DNA from: Chitinophaga silvatica
Lineage (GTDB): Bacteria > Bacteroidota > Bacteroidia > Chitinophagales > Chitinophagaceae
Length of the DNA stretch: 64,000 nucleotides
Reading direction: 5' to 3'
Assembly (NCBI RefSeq): GCF_003419895.1
Contig: NZ_QPMM01000002.1
Location: 310,001 to 374,000, forward strand
The position numbers and the translations under genes were made by a program. The notes beneath the pieces are model-generated. The model did no database searches, was not told where the DNA came from, and was given only the letters and a program-made list of their open reading frames with translations. Shown piece by piece: positions 37,001 through 47,566 of the stretch; positions within the stretch are counted from its first letter, which is position 1; the number at the start of each line of letters is the position of its first letter.

Positions 37001-39158
37001 GGCTACGGTTACAGTAACGCCGGTTGCAAATGGATGTTCTGGCACTGCAATACAATATAGCTATACAATAAATCCAGCACCTCGTTTAACAAGTACACTA
37101 ACTCCAAATGCCGTATGTAGCAAGGCTCCATTCAAATATGTTCCTGCAAGCAATACTGCTAATGCAACCTTTAAATGGAGCAGGGCAGCAGTACCTGGTA
37201 TTAGTAATCCTGCAGCTTCCGGAGAAGATAGCATCTCTGAAATACTGATCAATACAACCAATACTCCAATAACAGTAAAATATTTAATCACAGTGGATGC
37301 TCCTGGTTGTGGAACCGCTACTGCTACTGTAAGTGTAGTAGTGAATCCTATACCATCCTTAACAAGTTCTGTATCTCCACCTGATATATGTAATAACACT
37401 GTGTTTAGTTATGAACCTACATCCTCAGTTGTAGGTACCCAATTCTCCTGGACAAGAAAGGCAAGTAGTGGACTTAGTAATCCGGCTGCTACAGGTTCGG
37501 GTAGTCCTGATGAAACATTGAACAATATCACTAATGATATTACCAGGGCGATATATATGTATACACTTGATGCAGGAGGATGTTTCAATACTCAAAATGT
37601 GGTTGTAGTTATAGCACCAACAATTCTCCTGACCAGTAGCATACAAACAAAGGCAATTTGTTCTGGTACTACTTTCTTCTATCAACCAGTCACAAATGTT
37701 CAGGGAGCTGTAATTACATGGAGCAGAGCTGCGATTGCCGGCATCAATGAGGCCGCAACAAGTGGAAACGGAGCGATTAATGAGGTATTGACAAATACAA
37801 CTGCCGCACCAATTACTGTTACTTATGTTTATACTTTAACATTCAACGGATGTGAGGCTAAACAAAATATAACAGTAGTTGTGAATCCTGCACCACTATT
37901 AAGCTCGGAACTTGCTGATCAGACATTATGTGGCGGGGAAACTACAACAGCAGTACCATTGAGGAGTGACGTGGCAGGTACGGTATTTACCTGGACCAAC
38001 ACCAATGAGAATATTGGCTTACCAGCCAATGGAACAGGAGATATACCGGCATTTAAAACTTCAACGGCCTTTAATTCAACTATTGCAGGTACTATTGTAG
38101 TAAATGGAGTAACTCCTCAGGGTTGCAGACTTACTACACCTGCTAAGTTTACTATTACAGTAAATCCGACTCCAACAGGTAATATTATATTGCCTAAGGG
38201 TGTTAACTTCTGCCAGGGAAATACTGTTCCTCTGATTGCTACGGGGGGTGACAGATATCAATGGTATAGAAATGGAACACAGATTAGTGGTGCAACCAAA
38301 GCAATATACCTGGCGGGTGAAAGTGGTACTTATTCTGTTTCTGTATTTACAAATCTGGGTTGCTTTGTTGAAAAGGCAGGAAATGTGGTGTTGACGGCGG
38401 CTATTAAACCAGTGGCAAACTTTACCTTCGATCGTTATTGTGTGAATCTGCCAGTTACATTTACTAATACGTCAGTTGTAAATGAATCGGGTAATGTTTC
38501 CTACAGATGGGCCGATAATGCCGGACATGCAAGCAACGATACCTCTATAATATTTACTTATACTCAGGCAGGTACTTATAATATGCAGCTTATTGTTACT
38601 CCGTTAGGCTGTCCATCGTTGGTTGATAGTGTAACTAAGGCAATTAATATTGAAGCACCTCAACCTGGTATAACACTACCGCTTATTAACACAGTTCCTA
38701 ATAGCCCTACTCAGCTGGAAGCCAGAAATATAGGTAATAGTACTTATTTATGGGAACCTGCAACAGGTTTGAATAATAACACTATCAGAACTCCAATAGC
38801 AATATTGGGCAACGATCAGCAATACCTGATAAATATGACAATGGCTTCCGGTTGTGTAACTACTGATACTTTGTTAGTGAGAATAAAAGGTGATGATATC
38901 ATCTATATTCCAAATGTTATCAGTCCAAATGGCGATGGAAAGAATGATCGGTTTGAAATTATTGGACTGGAAAAATATCCGGGATCCGGAATGTATATTT
39001 ATAACCGCTGGGGTAACCAGGTATATCAAAGCAAGAACTATGATAATAGCTGGACAGGAGATGGATTGAATGAAGGAACTTACTTCTATATCTTCAACCT
39101 GAGACTGGATACTGGAGAGATTAAAAAGTATAAAGGATGGATTTTATTAGTAAGATAA
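28059..39158 (+). CDS. Giant PKD-repeat surface protein with L-type lectin domain and T9SS type B sorting domain
   Basis: This is a 3699-residue protein. A signal peptide (~1-28) precedes a legume-lectin-like domain (~30-310; [26 protein letters not shown]). A CARDB/DUF11-like region (~320-440) follows, then a repeat region to ~3530. There are 12 canonical PKD domains (WDFGDG-type motif near 667, 752, 840; 1374, 1457, 1545; 1987, 2071, 2163; 2605, 2691, 2779), plus PKD-like modules of two kinds: [11 protein letters not shown] and [11 protein letters not shown]. An Ig-like part (~3370-3440) and one degenerate PKD precede the CHU_C domain (~3610-3699; FNRWGN-type motif [11 protein letters not shown]). 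Secretion by the type IX system and cell-surface adhesion or glycan binding are likely. It is a single-gene unit. Confidence 0.9.
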   Translation: MLSINHVLRRFAFFLLLVTVFTSEIQAQFTIRESFGENSLVSSRLVLGGAAQLTAASGVDPLGSGWLRLTGATTNQTGYCFVNEGFPANLGVFIEFEYTAWSTTNAVPEADGFSVFLFDSSYVPGTFQLGQDGGALGYGEVDAATHPTGWSLGPGLTGGYVGLGLDEFGNYSVKQTTTDNLAPGLRANAIAVRGPVGSHTTYLAGTGANLGGTVYAGQRISYGTSTATRPLSNVFYRKVRILIEKVGANYQLTVSMQVAENGPMNAVFGPIVLTDPPPAYLKLGFAASTGLYYATHEIKNLYITTPGAVHTEKNGQLVVSNNQNATYDVSVFNDSQNPLAGIPVVDTLPPAFQASGVTFSNDGYASNTYDGNGQINGRIFSGGKVNLQAYSRGTFRFSGKVVFQDSLPTILKNIAFAKAPSGFDDPDPSNDTSVFYSYRKPAISINTNTITCSGTPAVINLQTLINANIKWTVTTTGNITGATDGNATASNTGLLGISPTLVNTGNTPGTVTYTFTPSYTYTNPKDRAPVYVEGDPVSITITVNPLPTINALNNITVCAGDTVLPIRLVNGTTATFTWTNNNTAIGLAASGTGNSINGFRATNTTASPITGKIVVTATANSCEAKDSFNITVNQRPNVNFTINNPSQCLKGNSFVFTNATTTGNFVWDFGDGTTSTQTSPTHSYTDIGTYSVKLSTTGTSGCKDSLIRTVNVTVSPIVDFVYNVISTNNNSRFQFTDETDPGTIDANTTYFWDFGDGASSTEKNPIHEYTANGTYTVTLTVTNNNGCSASFSEQIIVNTNPNVKGGFTINNAEQCLTNNTFVFTNTTTTQPGITVTGYEWDFGDNSAKVTTISPTHTYSASGTYIVSLTVTINTGFKQTVTQSVIVKPIPTVNTVAAQTLCAGSSTNSINFSGSIAGTTYRWTNSNTAIGLAASGTGNIPSFVAQNTTTNNAVATLTVIPMFEGCEGVAQTTIITIKPSPTINALTAQTLCAGANTQAINFVTPVTGTTVTWENDNTMIGLAVNGTGNIPSFTALNPTPNPITAIIVATPTAQGCAGKTQQTTITVNPIPTLNNSLIPTPICDGALFSYQPSSATTGTTFSWQRAAVSGISNPAASGTGNPNEVLHNTTNQPVTVKYVFTLSANGCNNLQEVNLIVKPTPAMTSTLTPAPVCSGELFYYVPAASPNGTTFTWVRSAVAGITNPTATGSGAISENLINSTNAPVNVTYQYTLNSNNCQSTTNVVVTVKPSPALSSSLNPPGICSGTAFTYTPQSNVPGVIFSWSRPVVPGITNPAGSGSNSINEVLNVGDNLSHDVKYIYTLTANGCSNQNNVVTTTVSPLPKPAFNISSAEQCIGNNNFVFTNTTPGADITWEWNFGDGVTATTKNASYVYATTGRYTVTLKATTAQGCTAVTTQTVTVNAAPTASFIYQIIAPNSNDEFQFTNTSTSANGGLTYHWDFGDGATSTLPNPTHQYTDSGTFVVTLTVTDSKGCTATMQTNIKVTRHPNIVAGFTVNNKVQCFVGNEFIFTNTTVVEGGATIASYMWDFGDGNTSKEKSPTHSYIAPGNYSVTLTVVGSNGYVDEVSTSIEVVPQPVVNPIPNVSLCNGTTTDYIHFEVVPAETPFTWTNDHPEIGLAASGNDHIAPFVAVNTGTTPIVATITITPGLPGCTGTPKTFTITVYPTPIITSVAPVVVCNNSLASLIIFGSNVAGTTFTWENDNSTIGLATSGTGNIPAFVAKNPGAKPVIANVRVTPVANTCKGAIGAFTITVNPAPKLTSSLLPPAVCSNNTFSYTPASSTASTTFEWSRAVVAGVSNPAAIGNGNPNEVLINTTDNPITVTYVYSLTAFNCPASEIYEVKVVVNPLPKLSSSSTPAAICSGTLFSYSPTSNTAGATFAWSRPAVTGISNPAATGTNNPEETLINTTNAPIPVVYNYTITANGCVNESKVTVIVNPLPVTDFNINNPSQCLTGNSFAFTSTGGTGTFAWDLGDGTTATTSSVTHSYLAEGSYDVQLQVTGSNGCVKASDVKIVTVNPNPVAAFTYSTVNPVISDEYNFTNISTISSGTLTYNWDFGDGSTSTTKNPTHQYVAAGTYTVTLTVTSDIAPTHCTAVATASIVVTKNPNIVPGFTINPGAGGNCLNTNNFTFDASPTTSVNPIVSYDWEFGDGQTGTGKVVTHHYTNPGIYIVKLTVTDNVSNSAAVTSTVAVFMNPVLTKPADQTICNGSSTKNVNFVATPSSTVNSWTNNHPEIGLAASGTGNIPAFTAANTTNTPIVATITVSPVYEGCTGTSQTFTITVNPTPSVNSISDYVLCNGETVPSVTFSSNVTGATFAWVNDNTRMGLAGMGTGNISSFQGINSGAVPEVANIKVTAAANGCSSAAQGFKITVKPTPSLTSTLLPADICGGNVFNYTPQSTVAGTTFNWTRAAITGISNPTASGTGDPAETLVNTTNAPIAVTYNYTLSANGCNSSTTYHVVVVVNPIPVLTSSLTPPAICSGQEFNYSPETNVDGVVFGWTRAAIAGISNPPASGDYNPREVLNNTTNAPIPVVYTYTITANGCSSVQNVTVVVNPLPAANFNINDPSQCLNGNNFIFTNTSSAGTYNWNLGDGTVATTTNVTHTYRTDGTFNVKLTVQSATGCVDTSITKQVTVTPSPVAIITYSIIAPNSNDQYQFLSSRTRLRRGTTLDYLWNFGDGGTSTDPNPRHTYTASGTYTVKLIVTADNGCTDTASAIIKVTKNPNVVAGFKIDTTALCLVGNQFKFTNTTTVSGGASVTGYTWNFGDGTTSTLENPTHTYSAPGIYTVQLSVQTNTGFIAIASSSVEVFDMPVITPPANVTACAGSTISNINFSVKKTSAIVSWTNDHPEIGLAANGTGNIAGFTAINTTNAPIVATITTTAVSNDCASAPQQFTITVNPVPVLNGVSDQILCANNQTMLVEFISAVTGTVGNWTNDNTSIGLAAAGTGNIAAFTAINNSIDPVTATVTVTPVANGCSGTAIQYSYTINPAPRLTSTLTPNAVCSKAPFKYVPASNTANATFKWSRAAVPGISNPAASGEDSISEILINTTNTPITVKYLITVDAPGCGTATATVSVVVNPIPSLTSSVSPPDICNNTVFSYEPTSSVVGTQFSWTRKASSGLSNPAATGSGSPDETLNNITNDITRAIYMYTLDAGGCFNTQNVVVVIAPTILLTSSIQTKAICSGTTFFYQPVTNVQGAVITWSRAAIAGINEAATSGNGAINEVLTNTTAAPITVTYVYTLTFNGCEAKQNITVVVNPAPLLSSELADQTLCGGETTTAVPLRSDVAGTVFTWTNTNENIGLPANGTGDIPAFKTSTAFNSTIAGTIVVNGVTPQGCRLTTPAKFTITVNPTPTGNIILPKGVNFCQGNTVPLIATGGDRYQWYRNGTQISGATKAIYLAGESGTYSVSVFTNLGCFVEKAGNVVLTAAIKPVANFTFDRYCVNLPVTFTNTSVVNESGNVSYRWADNAGHASNDTSIIFTYTQAGTYNMQLIVTPLGCPSLVDSVTKAINIEAPQPGITLPLINTVPNSPTQLEARNIGNSTYLWEPATGLNNNTIRTPIAILGNDQQYLINMTMASGCVTTDTLLVRIKGDDIIYIPNVISPNGDGKNDRFEIIGLEKYPGSGMYIYNRWGNQVYQSKNYDNSWTGDGLNEGTYFYIFNLRLDTGEIKKYKGWILLVR

Positions 39159-39174
39159 AATTGTAATCTGATTT

Positions 39175-39210
39175 AAAAATAGGATGTCAAATTTGATATC
39201 CTATTTTTTT
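39175..39210. terminator. Strong bidirectional terminator
   Basis: AAAAATAGGAT (39175-39185) pairs with ATCCTATTTTT (39198-39208), and the inner TCAAATTTGA is itself a perfect palindrome, so the whole 34-nt stretch can pair. It lies at the junction of the giant gene and the convergent glycosidase gene and overlaps the latter's stop codon. Confidence 0.85.
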
Positions 39211-40604
39211 ATATTGATATAAACAGGACTTTCACTTATTGTTAATGAAATAGAAGTTTGATTATTTTTTTTGAAATCTATTTTCTGGGAGCTGTTCTCA
39301 TTAACTGCCATTCCTTGTATCTGTACTACATCTCCTGGAATATTGTATAATGCGATGGTTGTTTGTACAGGTTGATAATTTTTCTTTTTGTCGGTTCTTA
39401 CACCGGTAGGAGACCAGGCAACCCAGATGATATCATTATTATCACTTCCTTTTACAAATTCATATACGTATGCTTTGCCGGGTTGTTGTTGAATAATCTT
39501 TCTGAAACGATATTCACCAAGAGTCTGGTATAATTGTTTCACAGCCCAGAATGCTGTTTTGGGTGCAAAATGTCTGGTAATGCCTGATGCAGCGTGTACG
39601 GATGCTTCATCGTTATCATCATAATAATATAGATAGGCTCTCTGAATATCTAATGCAGAAAATAATAAAAATGATCTTACCAGGTACTGTGCCTGCTGCA
39701 AATCTGTGGTTCCCTGCCAATTCAGTTTTAATGCCCAGTCTTTTCGTTTAAGCATGGCGGAATCTGTACATGCATCATATCCAAACTCCGTTACCCAGAT
39801 TTCCTTGTCTTTTGCATGTTTATCTCTCCAGTCGATAGTTTCGGTGACCATTTTGAAATAATAAAGGTCTTTGTCTTCAGGAAAGCTTCTATTCCAAACA
39901 TTTTCATCAAACATACCTTTATCAATTGTTGGGTAGGTATGCACATTAATTACATCATATAGAGGTAGCATCTCATCGCTGCCATACATAGAACCCAGAT
40001 CCTGGGAGTACTTATCGAGGCGGCCAGCTTTTACTGCCGGGGTAAGAATTTTAACTTTAGGATCGCCTTCTCTTATACCTTGCGCCATTTCTTTGAAAAG
40101 CTTTTTGAAGAGGGTACTATCAAAGAAGCTACCAGGTTCGTTGTCGATTTCCATTGAGGTACAGAGTTTCTCGCTACCGGAAGGACCGAAGTAGGCCGAC
40201 ATCACCTTACCATACTCACGTGCCCAGCTTTCCTTTCCGGCCCATCGTTGCTGGTAATCCTTTACAGAAGGGCCAAATCCCAGGAATTGAAGACAGATAT
40301 CAGTTTCAAATCCATGTTCTTTCCATGGCCCATAGACGTCTTTCTGCCAGTTGATATTATTGTTTGTGAAGGGAAGATGAAGGGAATCGCCTGGTTTTTC
40401 TGCATCCCAGTTCATATTATGGTAGTTGCGTACCAGTCGGCATACCTGCCCATACAGTGCTGGTTTAAACGTAACGTGGCCATTGATGCCCATAAAATCT
40501 TTAAAGAGGGGTTTGGAAGCGGAAGATTCAGGGGGTTGATTGGCGTTGGAAACGCCACAGCTAACAGCGAATAGGAAAATAAAGTACAGAAATCGTGTTG
40601 GCAT
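39201..40604 (-). CDS. Putative clan GH-A glycoside hydrolase, lipoprotein
   Basis: The 467-residue protein has a lipoprotein-type signal (LFAVSCG, Cys near 16). The fold looks like a (beta/alpha)8 barrel. EIDNEPGSFF near 155 fits the acid/base Glu after Asn of clan GH-A, and IWVTEFGYD near 268 fits the nucleophile Glu. A small beta-sandwich follows after ~370 (YVYEFVKGSDNNDIIWVAWSP). I cannot name the GH family; GH39, GH5 or GH30-like are possible. It is the last gene of the FecI-FecR-SusC-SusD run, 77 bp after SusD, and is probably the enzyme acting on the glycan that SusCD imports. Confidence 0.7.
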   Translation of the reverse strand: MPTRFLYFIFLFAVSCGVSNANQPPESSASKPLFKDFMGINGHVTFKPALYGQVCRLVRNYHNMNWDAEKPGDSLHLPFTNNNINWQKDVYGPWKEHGFETDICLQFLGFGPSVKDYQQRWAGKESWAREYGKVMSAYFGPSGSEKLCTSMEIDNEPGSFFDSTLFKKLFKEMAQGIREGDPKVKILTPAVKAGRLDKYSQDLGSMYGSDEMLPLYDVINVHTYPTIDKGMFDENVWNRSFPEDKDLYYFKMVTETIDWRDKHAKDKEIWVTEFGYDACTDSAMLKRKDWALKLNWQGTTDLQQAQYLVRSFLLFSALDIQRAYLYYYDDNDEASVHAASGITRHFAPKTAFWAVKQLYQTLGEYRFRKIIQQQPGKAYVYEFVKGSDNNDIIWVAWSPTGVRTDKKKNYQPVQTTIALYNIPGDVVQIQGMAVNENSSQKIDFKKNNQTSISLTISESPVYINIKK

Positions 40605-40681
40605 AAAAGAAAGATGAATTTTGGGAATAGTTGACTAAGGTAGTGAACATAATCCCAAAATTCATCTTTATTACTCAAATA

Positions 40682-42268
40682 TTACCAACCCGGAGTTTGT
40701 TTGTAGGCGCCGTTGCTGTTAGCAACATCGTCCGGACTCATAGGCCAGGCCATATGTTTTTTAGGATCGAAATTCCTTTTAGGCCATACTTCTTTAATGG
40801 TATAGGTAGAATTAGGATCATTTTTATTAGCATGTTCGCGACCATGCAGTGGCATATTGATTTTATCAAAATCGCCCCAGCGTTTGAGGTCTGCAAGTCG
40901 GTCTGTCCATTCACAAGCTAATTCAACTCTGCGCTCATGCTTCAGATCTGCCATAGTAGGATTAGGTATCGGGTTAAGTCCAACCCGGCTGCGAACTTCA
41001 TTCAGCGGATCGGCAGCCAGGCCACTTTTACCGGTTTTAATCAGTGCTTCGGCTTTGAAAAGCAGAATTTCGGCATAACGGATCAGCGGAACACTCAGGC
41101 TTGTAGTAGGGTTGTCACCGCTAGGGTTGATAAACGGATTGGAACCTGCAACACCAAACTGGCCATAGCTAAATGGTTCCATATATTTTCTGATCTGGAA
41201 ACCAGAAATGCTGTTGGTAGAGAAATAAGATCTCTCCTGGCTAAAGTAAGTAAATTTATCACCGAATTTCAGGATAGTCACTTCTCTTCTTGGATCGTTT
41301 GCTTCGTACTCGTCGTACAATTCTTCAGTAGGTTGGAAATATCCCCAACCATTGTAGGCTGTCCAGCCTTTGTTTTCAAGAACAACCCCAGGAAATTCGC
41401 ATCCATTAACTGCGCTGGAAGTAATAGACCAGATATATTCTGAACTCCAGTTGCTGGCTGTTATGAATACGGATTGATAGTTGTTTTTGAAACTGCCTGC
41501 ATTTTTGATAAGGGCGCGATGACCTTCGTCTCTTATTTTATCGCATAATGCAGGAACCAGGTTCCATTTAGATTCATCATACTGAGCCCAGTATGCATAG
41601 GTCTTAACCATGTATGCCCATGCTGCCGCTTTATGAGCGCGGCCTTTATCTTTATTTCCATATGTTTCAAAGAAAGGTAAAAGGTCGGCTGCTTTTTGGA
41701 GGTCACTGATGATTTGTGCATAGTTTTCCATTACGGAAGGTAACTGCGGCGGCATTTTCATACCATATGCAGGATCTTCGGCACCGATAAATGGAACCCC
41801 CTGATCTTTGTGGCCCCAGATGTATGCTATCCAGAAGTGAGCAAATCCTCTCATGAAATATGCTTCTCCCAGCGCCTGATTACGGGCAGCTTCGGAGGTG
41901 TTTTTTGAAGTAGGTACACCCTGAATTACCTGGTTAGCTTTATTCAGTGTGATATAAAGAAATCTCCACCCTTCCTTTAAATAATCCTCATTTCCACTTG
42001 GAATGAAGTTTTTAATATTTTCACCATCAGCTTTTGCTCTACCTACAATTAAATCGTCGCTTGCATCCTGTACCCAGAATAAGTCTCTTCCCCAGGTAGC
42101 TTCCTCATTCATCGACTCATAGATTGCAGCAGTAGCTTTTTGCAAATCGTTATCGCTTTGCCAGAAGTGTGCTGTAGTTGGAACACCGTTAGGTTTAGTA
42201 TCCACCCACTTGGTACAGGAACTAAGCCCGATCAGGGAAGTAAGTAGAATATATTTGAAAGTTTTCAT
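40682..42268 (-). CDS. SusD/RagB-family outer-membrane glycan-binding lipoprotein
   Basis: The 528-residue protein has lipobox LIGLSSC (Cys near 19). It has the SusD layout: N-terminal TPR-like helices (MRGFAHFWIAYIWGHKDQGVPF near 130-150), a central variable part, and the C-terminal YAEILLFKAEALIKTG and ERRVELACEWTDRLADLKRWG motifs near 405-460. It ends with TPGW. It forms the lid of the SusC transporter encoded 17 bp upstream. Confidence 0.93.
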   Translation of the reverse strand: MKTFKYILLTSLIGLSSCTKWVDTKPNGVPTTAHFWQSDNDLQKATAAIYESMNEEATWGRDLFWVQDASDDLIVGRAKADGENIKNFIPSGNEDYLKEGWRFLYITLNKANQVIQGVPTSKNTSEAARNQALGEAYFMRGFAHFWIAYIWGHKDQGVPFIGAEDPAYGMKMPPQLPSVMENYAQIISDLQKAADLLPFFETYGNKDKGRAHKAAAWAYMVKTYAYWAQYDESKWNLVPALCDKIRDEGHRALIKNAGSFKNNYQSVFITASNWSSEYIWSITSSAVNGCEFPGVVLENKGWTAYNGWGYFQPTEELYDEYEANDPRREVTILKFGDKFTYFSQERSYFSTNSISGFQIRKYMEPFSYGQFGVAGSNPFINPSGDNPTTSLSVPLIRYAEILLFKAEALIKTGKSGLAADPLNEVRSRVGLNPIPNPTMADLKHERRVELACEWTDRLADLKRWGDFDKINMPLHGREHANKNDPNSTYTIKEVWPKRNFDPKKHMAWPMSPDDVANSNGAYKQTPGW

Positions 42269-42285
42269 GACATCATTAGTTTAGA

Positions 42286-45200
42286 TCAGAATTTAACATT
42301 TGCACCAATAGAATACACACGGGAAATCGGGAATTGACCACCATCCAGACCCGTTGAACCAATTTCAGGATCCATACCAGAGTACTTAGTGAAAGTGAAG
42401 AGGTTATCACCACTGAAGTAGATACGAAGACCTTTGTTCCAGCTCATCTTAGGGAATGTATAACCAATCAGGATGTTTTTAACACGGAGGTAGTTACCAT
42501 TTTCGAGGTAGAAATCTGAGTTGGTTCCGAAGTTCTTGTTAGGATCGTCGGCAGAGATGCGTGGAATAGTTCCGTTTTTGTTTTCAGGTGACCATGCATC
42601 CAGAATTTTGTTCCAGCGATTATAACCTTGCTCAGCACCGCTGAGGGTTGTCATCTTAAATGCGTTGAAGAGTTTTACACCACCAACCCCCTGAACAAAC
42701 AGGCTTAAGTCGAAGTTTTTCCAGGTAATACCGGCGTTAAATCCGTAGGTGATTTTAGGGAATGCACTACCCATATATACGCGGTCTGCATCTGTGATTT
42801 CGCCATCACCGTTCTGATCTACGAATTTGATATCGCCTGCTTTAGCATAGGGTTGTACTACTTTACCTTTATTCTGATAGGCCTGAACTTCTGCATCTGA
42901 TTGGAAGATACCGTCTGTTTTCACCAGCCAGTAAGAGTATAACGGGGTACCTACTTTTGATCTGAAAGGTTTGAGAATTCCTCTGAATGCATCTCCAAAT
43001 TGCATTACAGAATTAGGATTATTATCTATTTCAAGCACTGTATTTTTCAAAGTAGTGAAGTTAGTACCCACATTGTAACCTACTGCGCCTACCTTACTAT
43101 GCCAATTTGCACTGAACTCAAGACCTTTATTGCCAATCTTACCCTGATTAATAAGCGGAGCATCTATGCCGTATGTAACAGGCCAGCCACTAGTTTGGCG
43201 ATAAATCAGATCGAAGGTTGTTTTGTTGAAATAGTCAGCGGTTAATGTTAATCGTTGTTTTAACAGACTGATATCAATTCCCACGTCAGTTTGTTGAGAT
43301 GTTTCCCAACTTAATTTTGGATTAATTTGTTCGTTAATAGATAATGATCTGGAACGTTGCGTACCGTCTGCTCCTATCTGGAATGTTTCGCCTGTTCCTA
43401 AAGTTGCATATCCATAATTCCATCTAACAGATCCGATATTCCCAACCTTACCCCAGCTGGCTCTTAGTTTAAACAGATCGACCTGCGGCACATTGAAGAA
43501 AGGTTCTGAACTGATTTTCCAGGCACCGGTAATACCAGGGAATCCGTGCCCTCTGTATCCTGGCGCCAGTCGGCCTGCAATATCATATCTGTAACTTCCT
43601 GTAACAAAATATCTGTCGGCCCAGCTATAAGATAAACGCCCAATATAGGAGGCATTTCTATCTAAGTTATTCCAATCATTAATAAGATCCTTGGTAAACT
43701 CTCTCGCATTCACAAAGTATTGTGCCCAATCGGCTTCATTTTCAAAGTTTCTTGCAGCACCATTAAAACCACGGCCATTCTCTTCCTGAGCTGTAATGGA
43801 AGCCATCGCGCCAATACTATGCCTGTTTATGGTTCTGGAATAATTTACTGTATTTTCCCAAATCCATTTGTAACCTCTACCTTCTTTGTAGCTAAGCATA
43901 TTTTCAAGATTTGGTTTGCCCGGTTCAGTAACCATTGGACTGAAACTTCTATACAAAGTATCGCTCTGGCGATAAGTAAACCTTGAAACCGCAGACAACC
44001 CCGGAATAATATCTGTATAAGATAATTCAGAAACAGATTGGATACCAGTCGCTTTATTAAATGGTTTATTTCTCAGAAGAATAGCTACCGGATTGATAGC
44101 ATCTCCGTGGATACCAAGGTAATCTGAGCCAATAGGACCAATACCACCGAAGGTGCCATCAGGATAATAAACAGTAGCAGAGCGTGGCATATACATGGCA
44201 GAAAGAATAACACCACTATAACCACTTGATGTTTGTGCATCCCGGTTGTCGTTATTATTCCAGAATATATCTTCCCTGAATTTTAGTTTATTGGTAAATT
44301 GATAATTGGCATTGAATCGAAGAGAGATATTCTTATTATAGGTATTTAATAAAGTTCCTTCTTCATTTTCATATCTGCCCTGGAATAAAGTACTTAATTT
44401 ATCGTTACCTCCATTTACGCTGATAGAATGTCTTTGGACCAAACCGGTACGGAAAATTTCTTTCATCCAGTCGGTACGTGTAACCTGGGCATATGGGTTT
44501 TTATTGATATCCCAACCATCCAATGGTTGCATGCCGGCATTTTTGTAAGCCAGGTTAGCCACCTGAGCTTCCTGGGATGCATCCAGAGATTGTAAAGTAC
44601 GCCAGGCCTGTTTGGCACCTACAAATCCACTGTATTGTACAGAAGGATCGCCTTTGGTAGCCTGTTTGGTAGTAATCAGAATAACACCCGAAGAACCAGA
44701 AAAAGCTCCGTAGATAGCCGCGGAAGCAGCATCTTTAAGAACGGTTACAGATTCTACGTCCGCCGGATTAAAAGGAGCACCAGGTACTCCATCTACTACA
44801 TACAGTACCCCTTCACCGGTAGGGGAGCCCATACCTCTGATTACTATACGGTTTGCATCAGTAGTATGACCACCATTACTCACAACAGTTACCCCGGCTA
44901 ATCTGCCTTGCAACATATTAGCAAGATCGGTTACAGGCCGCTCTTTCAGTGTTTTCATGTCTGAGATTACACTAACAGCAGCAGAGAGGTCTCCTTTTTT
45001 AGCAGTACCATAACCTACCACCACAACGGCATCGAGGTCACTACTCCCATATTTCAGGGAAACGTTAACAATACTCTGTCCACCAACAACAGCTTCAGTG
45101 GTTGTATAACCAATAAAGCTAAACGAAAGTACGGCCTTCTCGTCTGGGACATTTATTTCATACCTCCCTGCAGCATCTGTCACTGTTCTAATCTGAGTTC

Positions 45201-45675
45201 CTTTTACCCATACAGAAACACCAGGAATGGCTTCCTGACTTTCGGAGATAACACGACCGGTAATTTTTCTGTTCACTGTTTGTACCGGTTCGGTAGTTAC
45301 GTCCTGCTCTGCTTTTCTAAGTAAGATAGCTTTATCATTAACACTATACTCTATACCTGATTTAGTACGGAGCATATTTAATGCTTCATTTAAAGTAATA
45401 TTATTGGGCTTATAATCCTTTACGATTATGTGATCAAAATCCTGTTTTACATAATTAAATGTAAAAGAGCTTTGATTGCCTAAAGCCATAAGAACCTGGG
45501 ATAGAGAGGCGCTTGTAATATCTAATTTTACTCTTTCTGTCAACCCACTTTGTCTGGCGGTTGAAGTGAGTGAAAGTAGTAAAGCTCCTCCAACTAAGCC
45601 TAGTCGTTTAATACGTCTGGCAATTACTCTGGGTAACAGAGTAAATTGATCTGAAGAGGTAAACTTAATGTTCAT
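42286..45675 (-). CDS. SusC/RagA-family TonB-dependent transporter with STN signalling domain
   Basis: In this 1129-residue protein an N-terminal signal is followed by an STN domain (~52-120; LDITSASLSQVLMALGNQSS), a carboxypeptidase-regulatory-like beta domain (~137-215; GRVISESQEAIPGVSVWVKG), and the SusC signature VVVGYGTAKKGDLSAAVS. Then come the plug (LQGRLAGVTV; GVLYVVDGVPG) and a 22-strand barrel ending VYSIGANVKF. The STN domain normally contacts a FecR-type anti-sigma factor, which is encoded 29 bp upstream. Uptake of this locus's glycan is therefore probably coupled to transcription through FecR-FecI. Confidence 0.95.
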   Translation of the reverse strand: MNIKFTSSDQFTLLPRVIARRIKRLGLVGGALLLSLTSTARQSGLTERVKLDITSASLSQVLMALGNQSSFTFNYVKQDFDHIIVKDYKPNNITLNEALNMLRTKSGIEYSVNDKAILLRKAEQDVTTEPVQTVNRKITGRVISESQEAIPGVSVWVKGTQIRTVTDAAGRYEINVPDEKAVLSFSFIGYTTTEAVVGGQSIVNVSLKYGSSDLDAVVVVGYGTAKKGDLSAAVSVISDMKTLKERPVTDLANMLQGRLAGVTVVSNGGHTTDANRIVIRGMGSPTGEGVLYVVDGVPGAPFNPADVESVTVLKDAASAAIYGAFSGSSGVILITTKQATKGDPSVQYSGFVGAKQAWRTLQSLDASQEAQVANLAYKNAGMQPLDGWDINKNPYAQVTRTDWMKEIFRTGLVQRHSISVNGGNDKLSTLFQGRYENEEGTLLNTYNKNISLRFNANYQFTNKLKFREDIFWNNNDNRDAQTSSGYSGVILSAMYMPRSATVYYPDGTFGGIGPIGSDYLGIHGDAINPVAILLRNKPFNKATGIQSVSELSYTDIIPGLSAVSRFTYRQSDTLYRSFSPMVTEPGKPNLENMLSYKEGRGYKWIWENTVNYSRTINRHSIGAMASITAQEENGRGFNGAARNFENEADWAQYFVNAREFTKDLINDWNNLDRNASYIGRLSYSWADRYFVTGSYRYDIAGRLAPGYRGHGFPGITGAWKISSEPFFNVPQVDLFKLRASWGKVGNIGSVRWNYGYATLGTGETFQIGADGTQRSRSLSINEQINPKLSWETSQQTDVGIDISLLKQRLTLTADYFNKTTFDLIYRQTSGWPVTYGIDAPLINQGKIGNKGLEFSANWHSKVGAVGYNVGTNFTTLKNTVLEIDNNPNSVMQFGDAFRGILKPFRSKVGTPLYSYWLVKTDGIFQSDAEVQAYQNKGKVVQPYAKAGDIKFVDQNGDGEITDADRVYMGSAFPKITYGFNAGITWKNFDLSLFVQGVGGVKLFNAFKMTTLSGAEQGYNRWNKILDAWSPENKNGTIPRISADDPNKNFGTNSDFYLENGNYLRVKNILIGYTFPKMSWNKGLRIYFSGDNLFTFTKYSGMDPEIGSTGLDGGQFPISRVYSIGANVKF

Positions 45676-45704
45676 GTTCTAGTTTTTTCAGATAGTTCGA
45701 TGCG

Positions 45705-46655
45705 TTAAAAAATAGTTACTTGATTGTCTGTTATTCGATAGTTTTTGCGTGTGATGTAGCATAAGTTTTTAAGTACAGTCTCAAAGTCGGAATGCTCGAA
45801 CAGTACATTAATATGCTTGTTTATATTGTCTGTAGTCTGCCATTTTACAGTATAGCCATGATGTGTGCATAAGCGGCCTATTGCATCTTTAAACGAGATA
45901 TCATTAGCACCAAAAGCATCTTCCTTCCATGACGTTATTTGGGAAATATTTACAGCACTGATATTGAGAGCCTGACCTTCATTGATGTAGGAAGCGGCAT
46001 ATCCAGGTTTCAGTATGGTGTTTATAGTCTTATCCTTCAATGATTGTACCTTCACCTTACCCTGACTCAGCGCTACTCTGGTGAGTCCTTCGGCCGCATA
46101 GGCCTCAACATTAAACTGTGTACCTAATACACTAATGTCGATATCGCGGGTTCGGACGATGAAAGGATTGCTTTCATTTCCATTTATATTGAAATAGGCT
46201 TCCCCGGCCAGTTGTAGCCGACGTTGCTGCATGCTGAAATCTTTTTTATAGCGAATGGTAGATGCAGTGTTGAGCCAAACAGTACTGCTATCGGGAAGGG
46301 TAATAATTTTAGGAGACTTATCTGTATTCGTGATAATAACATATGCCGAATTATCCAGGCTATTATTGTTTAGTAATAATGCAGAACAGATACCAATACC
46401 GGTTAGGATTGCAGCGGCAGCAGCCCAGCGCCACATTCTGAATTTAGTATGTTGTGGTTTTTGGATCTGTTGTCTGAAGTTTTGCAGAAACTGTTGTTGA
46501 TAGGTGTCAGACAGCTGTTGATCGATCGGATTATTTTCCGCTGAGTCAATGTTCTCGTACCACTTGCTCAAAAGCTCAAGTTCCTCGGGAGTACATTTCC
46601 CTGCGTGAAATTTGTCTAGTAAGGCAGCGGCCTTGGGATTTTTTTGTCGTTCCAT
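45705..46655 (-). CDS. FecR-family anti-sigma factor
   Basis: The 316-residue protein has a cytoplasmic N-terminal part (~1-72; ELELLSKWYENID), one transmembrane helix (~75-95; AAAAAILTGIGICSALLL), a FecR domain (~105-215; KIITLPDSSTVWLNTASTIRY; GEAYFNINGNESNPFIVRT) and a C-terminal DUF4974/STN-like domain (FKDAIGRLCTHHGYTVKW). It holds or activates the ECF sigma factor encoded 47 bp upstream and receives the signal from the STN domain of SusC. Confidence 0.93.
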   Translation of the reverse strand: MERQKNPKAAALLDKFHAGKCTPEELELLSKWYENIDSAENNPIDQQLSDTYQQQFLQNFRQQIQKPQHTKFRMWRWAAAAAILTGIGICSALLLNNNSLDNSAYVIITNTDKSPKIITLPDSSTVWLNTASTIRYKKDFSMQQRRLQLAGEAYFNINGNESNPFIVRTRDIDISVLGTQFNVEAYAAEGLTRVALSQGKVKVQSLKDKTINTILKPGYAASYINEGQALNISAVNISQITSWKEDAFGANDISFKDAIGRLCTHHGYTVKWQTTDNINKHINVLFEHSDFETVLKNLCYITRKNYRITDNQVTIF

Positions 46656-46702
46656 CTATAGGTAGAATAACCGATGATGAACGAATGTTAACTGGTCTAA
46701 TG

Positions 46703-47305
46703 TTAACGAATTGTAAACAATAACATGGATGATAACAGACTGACAGAGAGAGAAGGATTAGTTTGAATATGCATTTTAACCTGTTTCAGGGCTCTGCTAT
46801 ATAAAACTCTTGCCGAGGCAGCATCTATATTTAGTAGTTGAGCGATTTGCTGGTAGGAATAGTGATGTTTTACTCTTAGTATGAATAGTTGGCGTTGACT
46901 GTCAGATAAGGTGTCTAATGCTTCATTTACAAGGGTTTCTTTTAGTCCATGTAATTCTTCCTGGGCGAGGGCGTCGGCAGTTTCGAGGGTTTCGTTGAGT
47001 ATGATTTCAAGGTTTTTAAGATGGGCAGTATAGCGGCCGGTAGTACGGTAATAATTATACACTCTGAATTTTAGAGCATTCAGCAGGTAGTATTCCAGTT
47101 CTTCATCTTTTGGAACTAATTCCCAGCGTTCCCATAAAGACAAAAAAACATCCTGCACAATGTCGAATGCATCGTGTGAATTTGTTTTGGCGGCAGCAAT
47201 ACCCAAAAGTTTATTCCAATGTAATGCTACTGCAGCTTCAAAAGCTGTTTGTGACATATTGTTGGCACTAGAGTGGGGGGGATTTAATTTCTGATACGCA
47301 GGCAT
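46703..47305 (-). CDS. FecI-type ECF RNA polymerase sigma factor
   Basis: The product is about 200 residues with sigma-70 region 2 (FDIVQDVFLSLWERWELVP) and region 4 (LSDSQRQLFILRVKHHYSYQQIAQLLNIDAASARVLYSRAL), split here only for description. The open frame extends to a TTG at 47329; ATGs at 47305 and 47257 are more credible, the latter giving MSQTAFEA, close to family length. It heads a gene run of sigma, anti-sigma, SusC, SusD and glycosidase, the classical cell-surface signalling arrangement. Confidence 0.9.
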   Translation of the reverse strand: MPAYQKLNPPHSSANNMSQTAFEAAVALHWNKLLGIAAAKTNSHDAFDIVQDVFLSLWERWELVPKDEELEYYLLNALKFRVYNYYRTTGRYTAHLKNLEIILNETLETADALAQEELHGLKETLVNEALDTLSDSQRQLFILRVKHHYSYQQIAQLLNIDAASARVLYSRALKQVKMHIQTNPSLSVSLLSSMLLFTIR

Positions 47306-47566
47306 AACGCTATATAACAGTCGGACCAAAAATAATAGATCAATATTACGTGGATATTAACTCATTCTCAGGTATCATTTTTTCATCGGATACTTCGACA
47401 ATCCTATCACCTATGATTCATTTAAATCTTCTATTCTCTAATTTGTAAATTATTTCATTCTAATGCATTAGTTGTTTTGATTGAAGCGTTACTGTTACAC
47501 TTTAGTAAGTGAATAATTATAAATATAGTTTTATTTTGTATAGGCTAAAAAAAATAATTTCGTGAA

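Noticed and set aside
29114-38261. Many antisense open frames across the giant repeat gene
   Set aside because: They arise from the low-complexity Thr/Asn/Gly-rich repeats of the real gene, have no recognisable domains, and are staggered in the same way in each repeat block.
28059-39158. Regularly spaced repeats suggestive of a CRISPR or tandem DNA array
   Set aside because: The repeats are coding-level protein domains of 80-90 residues with diverged DNA, not short identical repeats with spacers.
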